6,024 nt of DNA, from contig JAUWNP010000248.1 of NCBI GenBank assembly GCA_030612585.1, forward strand, positions 1 through 6,024. Direction: 5' to 3'. Under the pieces are notes generated by a model. It did no database searches. It was given only the letters and a program-made list of their open reading frames with translations, and was not told the DNA's origin. The position numbers were made by a program, and so were the translations under genes. Of this stretch, positions 1 through 4,844 are shown in pieces. The first letter of the stretch is position 1, and each line of letters starts with the position of its first letter. Origin of the DNA: Anaerolineae bacterium. GTDB taxonomy: Bacteria; Chloroflexota; Anaerolineae; B4-G1.

Positions 1-141
1 TGCGGCAGAGACTGGCTCGATTTGTGCGGAAAACGCTATCGTTCTCCAAGTCAGACGTTTATCACGAAGCGGTGCTGAAGATGTATCTCCACTACTACAA
101 CACAGTGTGGTGTCCCATCAGTTAATATGTAACCACTACCC
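1..141 (+). mobile_element. Right end of an IS1-family insertion sequence (partial)
   Basis: The segment holds the C-terminus of an IS1-type transposase, then about 16 bp of AT-rich sequence ending in AACCACTACCC. Immediately after this, at 142, the reading frame of an HgdC-type ATPase begins in mid-gene. The abrupt switch fixes the probable element end at about 139-141, and the outer end read inward would be GGGTAGTGGTTACAT. The left end and its inverted repeat lie outside the window, so the terminal repeat cannot be confirmed. If the element makes the 8-9 bp target duplication usual for the IS1 family, the copy on this side would be about GTGATGAAT (142-150). The boundary is inferred from the protein homology break. 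Confidence 0.75.
3..125 (+). CDS. IS1-family transposase, C-terminal fragment
   Basis: An open frame enters from the left edge and ends at TAA 123-125, giving the last 40 residues of a protein. It contains RQRLARFVRKTLSFSKS followed by an aromatic-rich tail (HYYN). The block of basic residues ending in RKT-x-SFSKS is the C-terminal signature I recognise from IS1 (InsB-type) DDE transposases, which follows the last catalytic region. The catalytic residues themselves lie upstream of the window, so activity cannot be judged. The stop lies about 16 bp before the inferred element end, as expected for a compact IS whose transposase nearly reaches its terminal repeat. The frame is easy to overlook because no start codon lies inside the window. 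Confidence 0.8.
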   Translation, partial: RQRLARFVRKTLSFSKSDVYHEAVLKMYLHYYNTVWCPIS

Positions 142-549
142 GTGATGAATGACAAGTGCGCCGCTGGAACCGGGCGCTTTCTGGAGGTGATGGCCCATGC
201 ATTGGAGGTGGATCTGGCTGACTTTGGCCAACTGGCCCTCTCTGCCCCGCGTCGCGCCACAATCTCCAGCACCTGTACTGTCTTCGCCGAGTCGGAGGTC
301 ATCACCCATCTGGCCACAGGCAGGCCCCGGGCCGAGATCGTCGCCGGCATCCACGAGGCCATCGCGGCCCGCGTCGCCACCATGGTCAGGCGCATACGGG
401 TGCAAGACGTGGTTGTGCTGACCGGCGGCGTGGCCCGCAACGCAGGCGTGGCCTGTATGCTGGAGGAAAGAACAGGCCACGCCATCTTCGTGCCAGAACA
501 CGCCCAACTCGCCGGCGCCATCGGCGCGGCCCTCATCGCCCGCGAGTGA
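142..549 (+). pseudogene. hgdC: Activator ATPase of 2-hydroxyacyl-CoA dehydratase (HgdC/BadF-BcrA family), 5' half lost to IS insertion
   Basis: HgdC-type activators are homodimeric ASKHA-fold ATPases with one [4Fe-4S] cluster bridging the subunits; they push an electron into the dehydratase at the cost of ATP. The visible 135 residues match the second half of the family: NDKCAAGTGRF, then SSTCTVFAESEVI, then LTGGVARNAGV, ending in GAIGAALIA. The two cluster cysteines are Cys6 and Cys45, 39 residues apart, the spacing of Cys127 and Cys166 in Acidaminococcus HgdC. About 120 N-terminal residues, including the first phosphate-binding part of the ATPase fold, are missing. The frame can open at GTG 142 (a Val codon in the intact gene) or ATG 145, but no ribosome binding site precedes either, only the IS end. 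It is very probably non-functional alone. The stop TGA 547-549 leads into an octamer repeat. Family identity is firm; substrate specificity is not visible. Confidence 0.88.
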
Positions 550-551
550 GA

Positions 552-590
552 TGAGTACGTGAGTAAATGAGTAAGTGAGGGATGAGGGAA
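552..590 (+). repeat. Degenerate octamer array (TGAGTAAN)
   Basis: TGAG recurs at 552, 560, 568, 576 and 583, so the spacings are 8, 8, 8 and 7 bp, with unit consensus close to TGAGTAAG. A further TGAG at 547 is formed by the stop codon of the upstream hgdC fragment. On the plus strand the units contain TGA and TAA, so no long protein could cross in this direction; on the minus strand they are open. The last two units (TGAGGGA, TGAGGGAA) provide purine-rich, Shine-Dalgarno-like sequence just before ATG 593. The array is separated from the next heptamer array by only five bases. Confidence 0.8.
584..589 (+). promoter_or_regulatory. Shine-Dalgarno-like site for the HgdB-like gene, made of repeat units
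   Basis: GAGGGA at 584-589 lies 3-5 nt before ATG 593. GTG 575, the other in-frame start, has only octamer repeat and no good purine stretch before it. The site is itself part of the degenerate octamer array, so the repeat appears to supply the initiation signal. Functional use is inferred from position only. Confidence 0.45.
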
Positions 591-592
591 GT

Positions 593-1744
593 ATGCAATC
601 TCCAATCTCCAATATCCGATCTCCAATATCCAATCCCCAGTACCCAATCTCCAACCTCCAATCCCCCCTCGGCTTTCTCAGCGCCTACGTCCCCGAGGAA
701 CTCTTCCACGCGGCGGGTTTCACTCCTGTGTTCATCTTTCATACCCCGGACGCCCACGGGTTCGCTCGCGCCCACCTGCCCGGCTTCACCTGTTGGGTCG
801 CCGGTTCCGCGCTCGACCAGGCACTCGCGGGCGAACTGGACGGCCTGGCCGGGATGGCCCTCGCCCAGACCTGCGATACGATGCAGGGTCTGACCGACCT
901 CTGGCGGCGGAGCGTGCCCCACATTCCTCTCTTCCATTTTGGGATGCCGCTACGCCTGGACAGTCCCTCCGCCCGCGCCTACCTCCTGGCAGAACTCCAA
1001 TCGTTGCGCGAGCGGGTGCAGGCCATGACCGGCCGTCCCATCTCGGACGGCGCGCTGCGGGAGAGTATCGCACTCTACAACCGCACCCGCGCCCTGGTCC
1101 GCCATCTCTATGCCCGCGCCGCCCGAGAAGACATCGCCCCGCCCGATTTGTATGCCCTCGTGCGGGCCGCTTTCCAGATGCCGAAGGAGACCTACAATCA
1201 GGAGATAGGAAGCAGGAAGCAGGAAGCAGGGAGCAGGAAGCGTGAAGCAGGAAGCAGGAGGCAGGATGCAGGATGTATCTTCTCTGCCCCCCTGCTCCCC
1301 TGCGCCCCTGCTCCTCCGCTCATTTTGGTAGGCCCCGCCCTGGCGGATACTGTCCTCTTCGACGTCATCGCTCAGGCTGGCGCTCGCGTGGTTGGTGACC
1401 TGCTGGACCTGGGAGAGCGATACTTCGCCGTGGACGCGGCTGAAGATGGCGACCCTCTCGCGGCCCTGGCCGATCGGCTGCTGGCGCTCGTGCCCACCCC
1501 GACCAAGTATCACCCCCAACGCACCCGCGCTGCCCACTTGTTGTCACTGGTGCAGGAGCGCGGCGCCGATGGTGTCATCTTCGCCCGCCAGAAGTTCTGC
1601 GAGCACCACGGTTTCGACTACGTGCAACTGGCCCACGCGCTGGACCGGGCTGGCTTGCCCCACCTGCTGGTTGAACTGGAGCAGGCGTCCCAGGCTGGCC
1701 AACTGCGTACGCGGGTGGAGGCATTTGTGGAGATGCTGACTTAG
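593..1744 (+). CDS. 2-hydroxyacyl-CoA dehydratase small subunit, HgdB/BcrC-like, with repeat-derived insertions
   Basis: This belongs to the 2-hydroxyglutaryl-CoA dehydratase D-component family (PF06050), cytosolic Fe-S proteins of radical dehydratases and benzoyl-CoA-reductase-like enzymes. The conserved part starts at LSAYVPEELFHAAGF, the usual N-terminal signature. Likely cluster cysteines are Cys67 (FTCW), Cys94 (TCDTMQGL) and Cys336 (QKFCEHHGFDY). The C-terminal alpha/beta half begins near LILVGPAL and ends at LVELEQ...VEAFVEML, typical for the family. Two stretches are not family sequence. Residues 2-24 are heptapeptides of type QSPISNL read from a heptamer array. About 40 residues between PKETYN and LILVGP are read from a second heptamer array (QEAGSRK type) and an octamer array (APLLPCAPAPP). 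I chose ATG 593 because of the GAGGGA site; GTG 575 would add six residues. The gene follows the broken hgdC, and its stop abuts the promoter of the AbiE pair. Whether the protein folds with the insertions is unknown, and the substrate cannot be read from sequence. Confidence 0.88.
   Translation: MQSPISNIRSPISNPQYPISNLQSPLGFLSAYVPEELFHAAGFTPVFIFHTPDAHGFARAHLPGFTCWVAGSALDQALAGELDGLAGMALAQTCDTMQGLTDLWRRSVPHIPLFHFGMPLRLDSPSARAYLLAELQSLRERVQAMTGRPISDGALRESIALYNRTRALVRHLYARAAREDIAPPDLYALVRAAFQMPKETYNQEIGSRKQEAGSRKREAGSRRQDAGCIFSAPLLPCAPAPPLILVGPALADTVLFDVIAQAGARVVGDLLDLGERYFAVDAAEDGDPLAALADRLLALVPTPTKYHPQRTRAAHLLSLVQERGADGVIFARQKFCEHHGFDYVQLAHALDRAGLPHLLVELEQASQAGQLRTRVEAFVEMLT
596..665 (+). repeat. 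Heptamer array (CAATCTC)n, about 10 units
   Basis: Ten consecutive 7-bp units fill 596-665 in perfect register, consensus CAATCTC with one to three changes per unit (for example CAATATC, CGATCTC, CAATCCC, CAGTACC, CAACCTC). Since 7 and 3 share no factor, 21 bp encode the same heptapeptide (cyclic QSPISNL) in all three plus frames; the minus strand encodes a cyclic EIGDWRL type. The array contributes the N-terminal tail of the HgdB-like protein. Together with the octamer array just upstream it forms one composite tract. Units are too short and have no spacers, so this is not CRISPR. Confidence 0.93.
1200..1275 (+). repeat. Heptamer array (AGGAAGC)n inside the HgdB-like gene, about 11 units
   Basis: From 1200 to 1275 the sequence keeps a 7-bp register. 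The consensus is AGGAAGC, with variants AGGAGAT, AGGGAGC, GTGAAGC, AGGAGGC and AGGATGC, and a final six-base unit. In frame it reads as heptapeptides of type QEAGSRK, a strongly charged linker between the two halves of the enzyme subunit. The unit is unrelated in sequence to the CAATCTC array 535 bp upstream but has the same period. It is followed after eight bases by a period-8 array, so the tract mirrors the composite at 552-665. Confidence 0.93.
1284..1321 (+). repeat. Octamer array (CTGCTCCC)n inside the HgdB-like gene, about 5 units
   Basis: The units are CTGCCCCC, CTGCTCCC, CTGCGCCC, CTGCTCCT and a partial CCGCTC, in 8-bp register. In frame this reads as a proline- and alanine-rich segment (APLLPCAPAPP) just before the conserved LILVGP strand. 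CCTGCTCCC at 1291-1299 is exactly complementary over 9 bp to GGGAGCAGG at 1229-1237 in the preceding heptamer array, so the transcript could fold the two arrays onto each other. Boundaries are approximate because the units are degenerate. Confidence 0.82.
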
Positions 1745-1753
1745 TGGTATAAT
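1725..1753 (+). promoter_or_regulatory. Extended -10 sigma70-type promoter for the AbiE pair and HgdA-like gene
   Basis: TATAAT at 1748-1753 is a perfect -10 hexamer, preceded by TGG (1745-1747), which makes an extended -10. TTGTGG at 1725-1730 is a weak -35 with a 17-bp spacer. The -35 lies in the last codons of the HgdB-like gene and the -10 begins four bases after its stop codon. Transcription would start near 1760, giving a leader of roughly 38 nt with GAGG at 1787-1790, 7 nt before the GTG start at 1798. It could drive the toxin, antitoxin and HgdA-like genes together. Confidence 0.7.
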
Positions 1754-1797
1754 CAATCCCAGAAAGGGACAAATTTGGCCCATATCGAGGACGAATC

Positions 1798-2589
1798 GTG
1801 AGTCTACGGGATATTCTCAGCGAGAGAGCAGAAGACGAGGGGCTCCCTATTCAAGTATTGATCAAAGAGGCGCTCCAGATCTACGCCCTGTCCGAAATCT
1901 ATGGCCAGCCGGAGTCGCGCCACGTCACCTTTCAGGGGGGAACATGTCTCCGATTGGTGTACGAGGGAGCCCGATACTCGGAAGACATAGATTTCGTGAC
2001 TTCACTGGAGGGCAGGGAGTTGAGGCCGCTCTTCCAAAAGATGGAGCGTGGACTGCGCCGCCTTGGCTCTCTTCTTGAGGGGGAGGTCAAGGCGCGCGTC
2101 CAGAAGGAGAGCCCTGAACTTGTCCGCTGGCAAGTCCGCTGTCGTGCCGCAGAGGTGCCATCCACCTTCGTCAACGTCGAGTTCGGCTTCTATCCCGCCT
2201 ACACTGTCCGCGTCGCTGCGCTGCATATCCCGCCAAGTATGCCTGGGTTACCCCTGGTTTTGGTCCGGGTGGAGGAGCCGGAGGAAATCATGGCCGACAA
2301 AGTGGCCGCTATCGCCGGCCGGCCCTATGTCAAGGGGCGGGACATCTTCGACCTTTGGCTGCTCCAGGAGAGAGGCATTGAGTTGGACCGCGTTCTGGTG
2401 GAAAAGAAGTTTGCCGACTACACCGTGCCCCTCGATGGCTTGCGCCGGAACTTGCTGCGCATCACACCTGAGGTGGTCCGTCTGGAGTTGGAACGTTTCC
2501 TGCCCAGAAGATACCGCCTTCAACTTCAAGGAGAGGCGCTGGAATCGCTGGTCACTGATGTAAAGATGCTGCTTGAGTCGATAGTATGA
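1798..2589 (+). CDS. abiEii: AbiEii/AbiGii-family nucleotidyltransferase toxin
   Basis: AbiEii toxins (PF08843) are DNA-polymerase-beta-like nucleotidyltransferases, known from type IV toxin-antitoxin and phage-abortive-infection modules; characterised relatives transfer nucleotides to tRNA acceptor stems. The 263-residue protein shows the expected motifs in order. GGT at 47-49 with LRLVYEGARYSEDIDF to residue 66 holds the metal-binding Asp63 and Asp65. EEIMADKVAAIAGRP follows (Lys168), then GRDIFDLWLL (Arg181, Asp182, Asp185). All key positions look intact. The start is GTG 1798, preceded by GAGG with 7-nt spacing. Its stop overlaps the antitoxin start as ATGA (2586-2589), implying translational coupling. 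The order is toxin first, the reverse of the classic abiEi-abiEii arrangement. The pair is placed between two subunits of one dehydratase, suggesting later insertion. Family call is firm; phage defence is possible but inferred. Confidence 0.92.
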   Translation: MSLRDILSERAEDEGLPIQVLIKEALQIYALSEIYGQPESRHVTFQGGTCLRLVYEGARYSEDIDFVTSLEGRELRPLFQKMERGLRRLGSLLEGEVKARVQKESPELVRWQVRCRAAEVPSTFVNVEFGFYPAYTVRVAALHIPPSMPGLPLVLVRVEEPEEIMADKVAAIAGRPYVKGRDIFDLWLLQERGIELDRVLVEKKFADYTVPLDGLRRNLLRITPEVVRLELERFLPRRYRLQLQGEALESLVTDVKMLLESIV

Positions 2590-3200
2590 AGTACTTCACA
2601 CTCGACCGTTGGATTGAAGTCCTGCGACAGTTGGGCAGACAAGGGGGCAGAATCCTGACGCTTCAGGCCCTTTCCCTGGCCTCCGGCTTGCGCGAGGAGG
2701 CCACCCGCAAGGCACTGCGCCGGCTGGAGGTGAAAGGGTACATGAAGCGATTGGGGAAGAGACTCTACGCCAACGGCCTCTTCCCGCCTACCCTGGAAGA
2801 GGTGGCAATGGTCCTGGGCCGTCCATGCTACATCTCGTTTGAGAGCGGGTTGGAGCGACATGGTCTGATCTCCCAGATGCCGCTGGTCCTTACGTGCGCC
2901 TCGGCTGTGGAGTCGGGGAGCAAAGAGACCCCCTTTGGCGAAATCATCTTTCACCGTCTCAAGGCCTCCCTGTTTTTCGGCTACGCCGCAAGCGATGGAA
3001 TCCTGTGGGCTGAACCGGAGAAGGCGCTGCTCGATTTCATCTACATCAGCCTCAAGACCAAAGGCGGGCTTCCGCCCCTCGATGAACTGGCGTGGGAACG
3101 GCTTGACCCTTACAGGCTTGAGAAGTGGGCACAGTGCTACCCCCGCAGCGTGGCACAGAACCTGACTCCCTGGATCACCCATCACCGGCGCGAGGTCTGA
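2586..3200 (+). CDS. abiEi: AbiEi-family antitoxin / winged-helix regulator
   Basis: This 204-residue protein has an N-terminal winged-helix DNA-binding region, about residues 15-60, with pattern LTLQALSLASGLREEATRK followed by LRRLEVKGYMKRLGKRLYANG. The middle contains CYISFESGLERHGLI, matching the conserved 'YISxESALxxHGLI' segment of AbiEi-type antitoxins. The rest, including EKALLDFIYI, fits the C-terminal domain of the same proteins. AbiEi proteins neutralise AbiEii and repress their own operon by binding inverted repeats. The start ATG 2586 overlaps the toxin stop. The stop TGA 3198-3200 lies two bases before the next gene, and the last codons contain that gene's Shine-Dalgarno. A clear operator in the short leader of the pair was not found by eye. 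Confidence 0.87.
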   Translation: MKYFTLDRWIEVLRQLGRQGGRILTLQALSLASGLREEATRKALRRLEVKGYMKRLGKRLYANGLFPPTLEEVAMVLGRPCYISFESGLERHGLISQMPLVLTCASAVESGSKETPFGEIIFHRLKASLFFGYAASDGILWAEPEKALLDFIYISLKTKGGLPPLDELAWERLDPYRLEKWAQCYPRSVAQNLTPWITHHRREV

Positions 3201-3202
3201 AG

Positions 3203-4399
3203 ATGCCAAAATATCCGCGCCTTCAATCGCTCAAAGAGATCAACAGCGTGATGGCACGCTACTACGTGCAGCGCAAGGCGCTGGCGCGGCTCAAGCCGCT
3301 GGCCTACGTCACCAGCGGCGCGCCGGTCGAGATTATGGAAGCCATGGGCATCCTCACACTTTACCCAGAGAACTACGGCGCGCTGTGTGGCGCGCGCGGG
3401 GCCGCCGTCGGCCTGTGCCAGGTGGCCGAGGCACAGGGCTTCCCCGCCGACCTTTGCTCCTACGCCCGCAGCCACATCGGGGCAGTGCTGCAGCCCAGGG
3501 ACGCGCCGCTGAACGGGATGCCCCGCCCCGACCTGCTGGTCTGCTGCAACAACATCTGTGGCACCGTGCTCCAGTGGTACGAGGCGCTGGCCGCGCTCTA
3601 CGACGTGCCTCTATTTGTCCTCGACGTACCCTTTCAGCGCGCCACCCCGGCCGAGCCCCACGTCATCGCCTACGTCGTTGACCAGTTGCGTGAGTTCGTC
3701 GCCTGGCTGGAAGCGCACACGGGCCGCCGCCTGAAGCCCGACAAGTTCCGCTCCACCATTGCCCTGTCCCGAGAGGTAGTCGCATTGTGGCAGGAGGTCC
3801 TGGCCTTCGGGCAGCACCGGCCTTCCCCCATCAACGCCCCCGACCTCTTCGTCGCCATGGCCCCTGTCGTCGCGCTGCGCGGCACGCGCCGGGCGGTAGA
3901 TTGCTACCGCCACCTCAAGGCCGAACTGGAGGAACGGGTCACCCAGTCCGTTGGCGCGGTGCCCGGCGAGCGGTACCGTCTCCTCTGGGACAACATCGCC
4001 ATCTGGTACCGCCTCTACCGCTTCTTCCGCCCCTTTATGGACGCCGGTGCCTGTTTCGTCGCCGATACCTACACCAACGCCTGGACGGTCGAACTTGACC
4101 TCGAGGAGCCCTTCGCCGGCCTGGCGCGGGCCTACACCGGCGTGTTCATCAACGTGGACCTGCCCACGCGGCTGCGCACCATCACCGGCCTGGCTCGCCG
4201 CTTCCAGGTAGACGGGATGGTGATGCACGCCAACCGCTCCTGCAAGCCCTTCTCCATCACCCAGAGCGACGTGCGGGACGAACTGCGGGATACGCTGGAC
4301 CTCCCCGTACTCATCCTGGAGGCCGACATGTGTGATGCACGGCTCTACAACGAGGGTGGGGTGCGGGAGCGCGTGGCCGCGTTCCTGGAGATGCTGTAG
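3203..4399 (+). CDS. 2-hydroxyacyl-CoA dehydratase large subunit, HgdA/BcrB-like
   Basis: This 398-residue member of the HgdA/BcrB branch of PF06050 is the probable partner of the HgdB-like subunit upstream. Diagnostic segments in order: GAPVEIMEAMGILTLYPENYGALC (residues 39-62), LCSYARSHIG with Cys85, DLLVCCNNICGT with Cys114, Cys115 and Cys119, VPLFVLDVPF, a C-terminal SCKPFSITQ with Cys347, and LEADMCDARLYNEGGVRERVAAFLEML at the end. These resemble benzoyl-CoA reductase subunit B and HgdA; several of the cysteines probably bind the [4Fe-4S] cluster. An upstream extension in the same frame exists, but ATG 3203 is the sensible start: GAGG 3192-3195 lies 7 nt before it and the protein begins as in the family. 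Only two bases separate it from the antitoxin gene, so it is probably co-transcribed with and coupled to the AbiE pair. The substrate is undetermined; aromatic-ring reduction and 2-hydroxyacyl dehydration both remain possible. Confidence 0.9.
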   Translation: MPKYPRLQSLKEINSVMARYYVQRKALARLKPLAYVTSGAPVEIMEAMGILTLYPENYGALCGARGAAVGLCQVAEAQGFPADLCSYARSHIGAVLQPRDAPLNGMPRPDLLVCCNNICGTVLQWYEALAALYDVPLFVLDVPFQRATPAEPHVIAYVVDQLREFVAWLEAHTGRRLKPDKFRSTIALSREVVALWQEVLAFGQHRPSPINAPDLFVAMAPVVALRGTRRAVDCYRHLKAELEERVTQSVGAVPGERYRLLWDNIAIWYRLYRFFRPFMDAGACFVADTYTNAWTVELDLEEPFAGLARAYTGVFINVDLPTRLRTITGLARRFQVDGMVMHANRSCKPFSITQSDVRDELRDTLDLPVLILEADMCDARLYNEGGVRERVAAFLEML

Positions 4400-4420
4400 G
4401 GTGCCAGCGGATTGACACCC
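4399..4420. promoter_or_regulatory. Imperfect dyad overlapping a -35 box
   Basis: GGGTGCCA (4399-4406) and TGACACCC (4413-4420) pair over 8 positions with one mismatch around a 6-base loop. The dyad begins at the stop codon of the HgdA-like gene and includes most of the -35 hexamer of the next promoter. No T-run follows, so it is a poor intrinsic terminator. It could instead be an operator for the downstream antitoxin. Function is speculative. Confidence 0.35.
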
Positions 4421-4439
4421 CAATAATCTCGGCTATAAT
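4412..4439 (+). promoter_or_regulatory. Consensus sigma70 promoter for the HicB-like/HicA-like pair
   Basis: TTGACA (4412-4417) and TATAAT (4434-4439) are both perfect hexamers with a 16-bp spacer. The predicted start is near 4446, giving a leader of about 35 nt before the HicB-like start. ATTACTAAT (4438-4446) is a small palindrome spanning the -10 end and start region. Together with the dyad over the -35 it is a candidate repressor site, as expected for an autoregulated toxin-antitoxin operon. Confidence 0.82.
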
Positions 4440-4481
4440 TACTAATATGCAGAGACAACAGGCAAACGCGAGGTAATGAGA

Positions 4482-4844
4482 ATGGAGCCCCTATTGACGG
4501 CTGAGATCAGCCGCGATGAGGTCGGTGTAACCTTATACTGCCCGGAACTGAATATCTACACCTCGGGTCAGACTGAGGTTGAGGTTCGCAGGAAGTTTAT
4601 TGACGCCATCTTTGAGTACTGGCACTTCATTGTGGCTCACGACGATTTCAATCAGGAAGCGCCATATAGAGAGCATCTGGCCTTGCTCACTGAGAAAGTC
4701 ATCCCTTCCTTGACTCAGGCTTCCCTGCATAGCCCACACCGCCCCCCCACGTTTCTCGATCGCATTGCAGAGTTATTCAGCCACCGGCCGGAGTCATGGG
4801 ACGCAGACATATTTGGAAGCCTCGTCAAGTCATCCGCGCTCTAA
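4482..4844 (+). CDS. HicB-like antitoxin (small acidic protein upstream of HicA-like gene)
   Basis: The protein is 120 residues from ATG 4482. The alternative ATG 4476 has GAGG (4470-4473) only 2 nt away, while 4482 has it at 8 nt, so 4482 is preferred. The N-terminal ~50 residues, with EVGVTLYCPELNIYTSGQTEVEVRRKFIDAI, follow the pattern of the HicB partial RNase-H-like fold: a strand with 'CPEL', then 'SGQT' and a helix of E-V-R-F-I-A. The C-terminal part (RPPTFLDRIAELFSH) is less typical, and no clear DNA-binding helix-turn-helix is visible. Its last 49 nt overlap the next gene, supporting coupled expression of a two-gene module. HicB antitoxins bind and inactivate HicA and often repress the operon. 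The match is moderate, and it could also be an unrelated small antitoxin. Confidence 0.6.
   Translation: MEPLLTAEISRDEVGVTLYCPELNIYTSGQTEVEVRRKFIDAIFEYWHFIVAHDDFNQEAPYREHLALLTEKVIPSLTQASLHSPHRPPTFLDRIAELFSHRPESWDADIFGSLVKSSAL

Noticed and set aside
51..654. Minus-strand frames with repeated LEIGDW-type peptides
   Set aside because: The repetitive peptide is just the minus-strand reading of the heptamer array, and the rest is antisense to the hgdC fragment. They are not treated as genes, although the openness is used in the repeat findings.
596..1321. CRISPR array
   Set aside because: Units are 7-8 bp and directly contiguous with no spacers of 25-40 bp, and no cas genes are present.
3125..3202. 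Upstream extension of the HgdA-like protein by 26 residues
   Set aside because: It lies wholly inside the antitoxin gene in another frame, has no family similarity, and a good ribosome binding site precedes ATG 3203.
2526..3209. A 227-codon open frame on the minus strand
   Set aside because: It is antisense to the AbiEi gene, crosses the gene boundaries of the coupled operon, and has no family features.
4399..4420. Intrinsic terminator after the HgdA-like gene
   Set aside because: The stem has a mismatch and no T-run follows; the sequence is instead occupied by a -35 box.
3611..4423. A 270-codon open frame on the minus strand
   Set aside because: It lies opposite the well-supported HgdA-like gene in GC-rich DNA, where antisense frames stay open by codon bias; its translation shows no recognisable motif.
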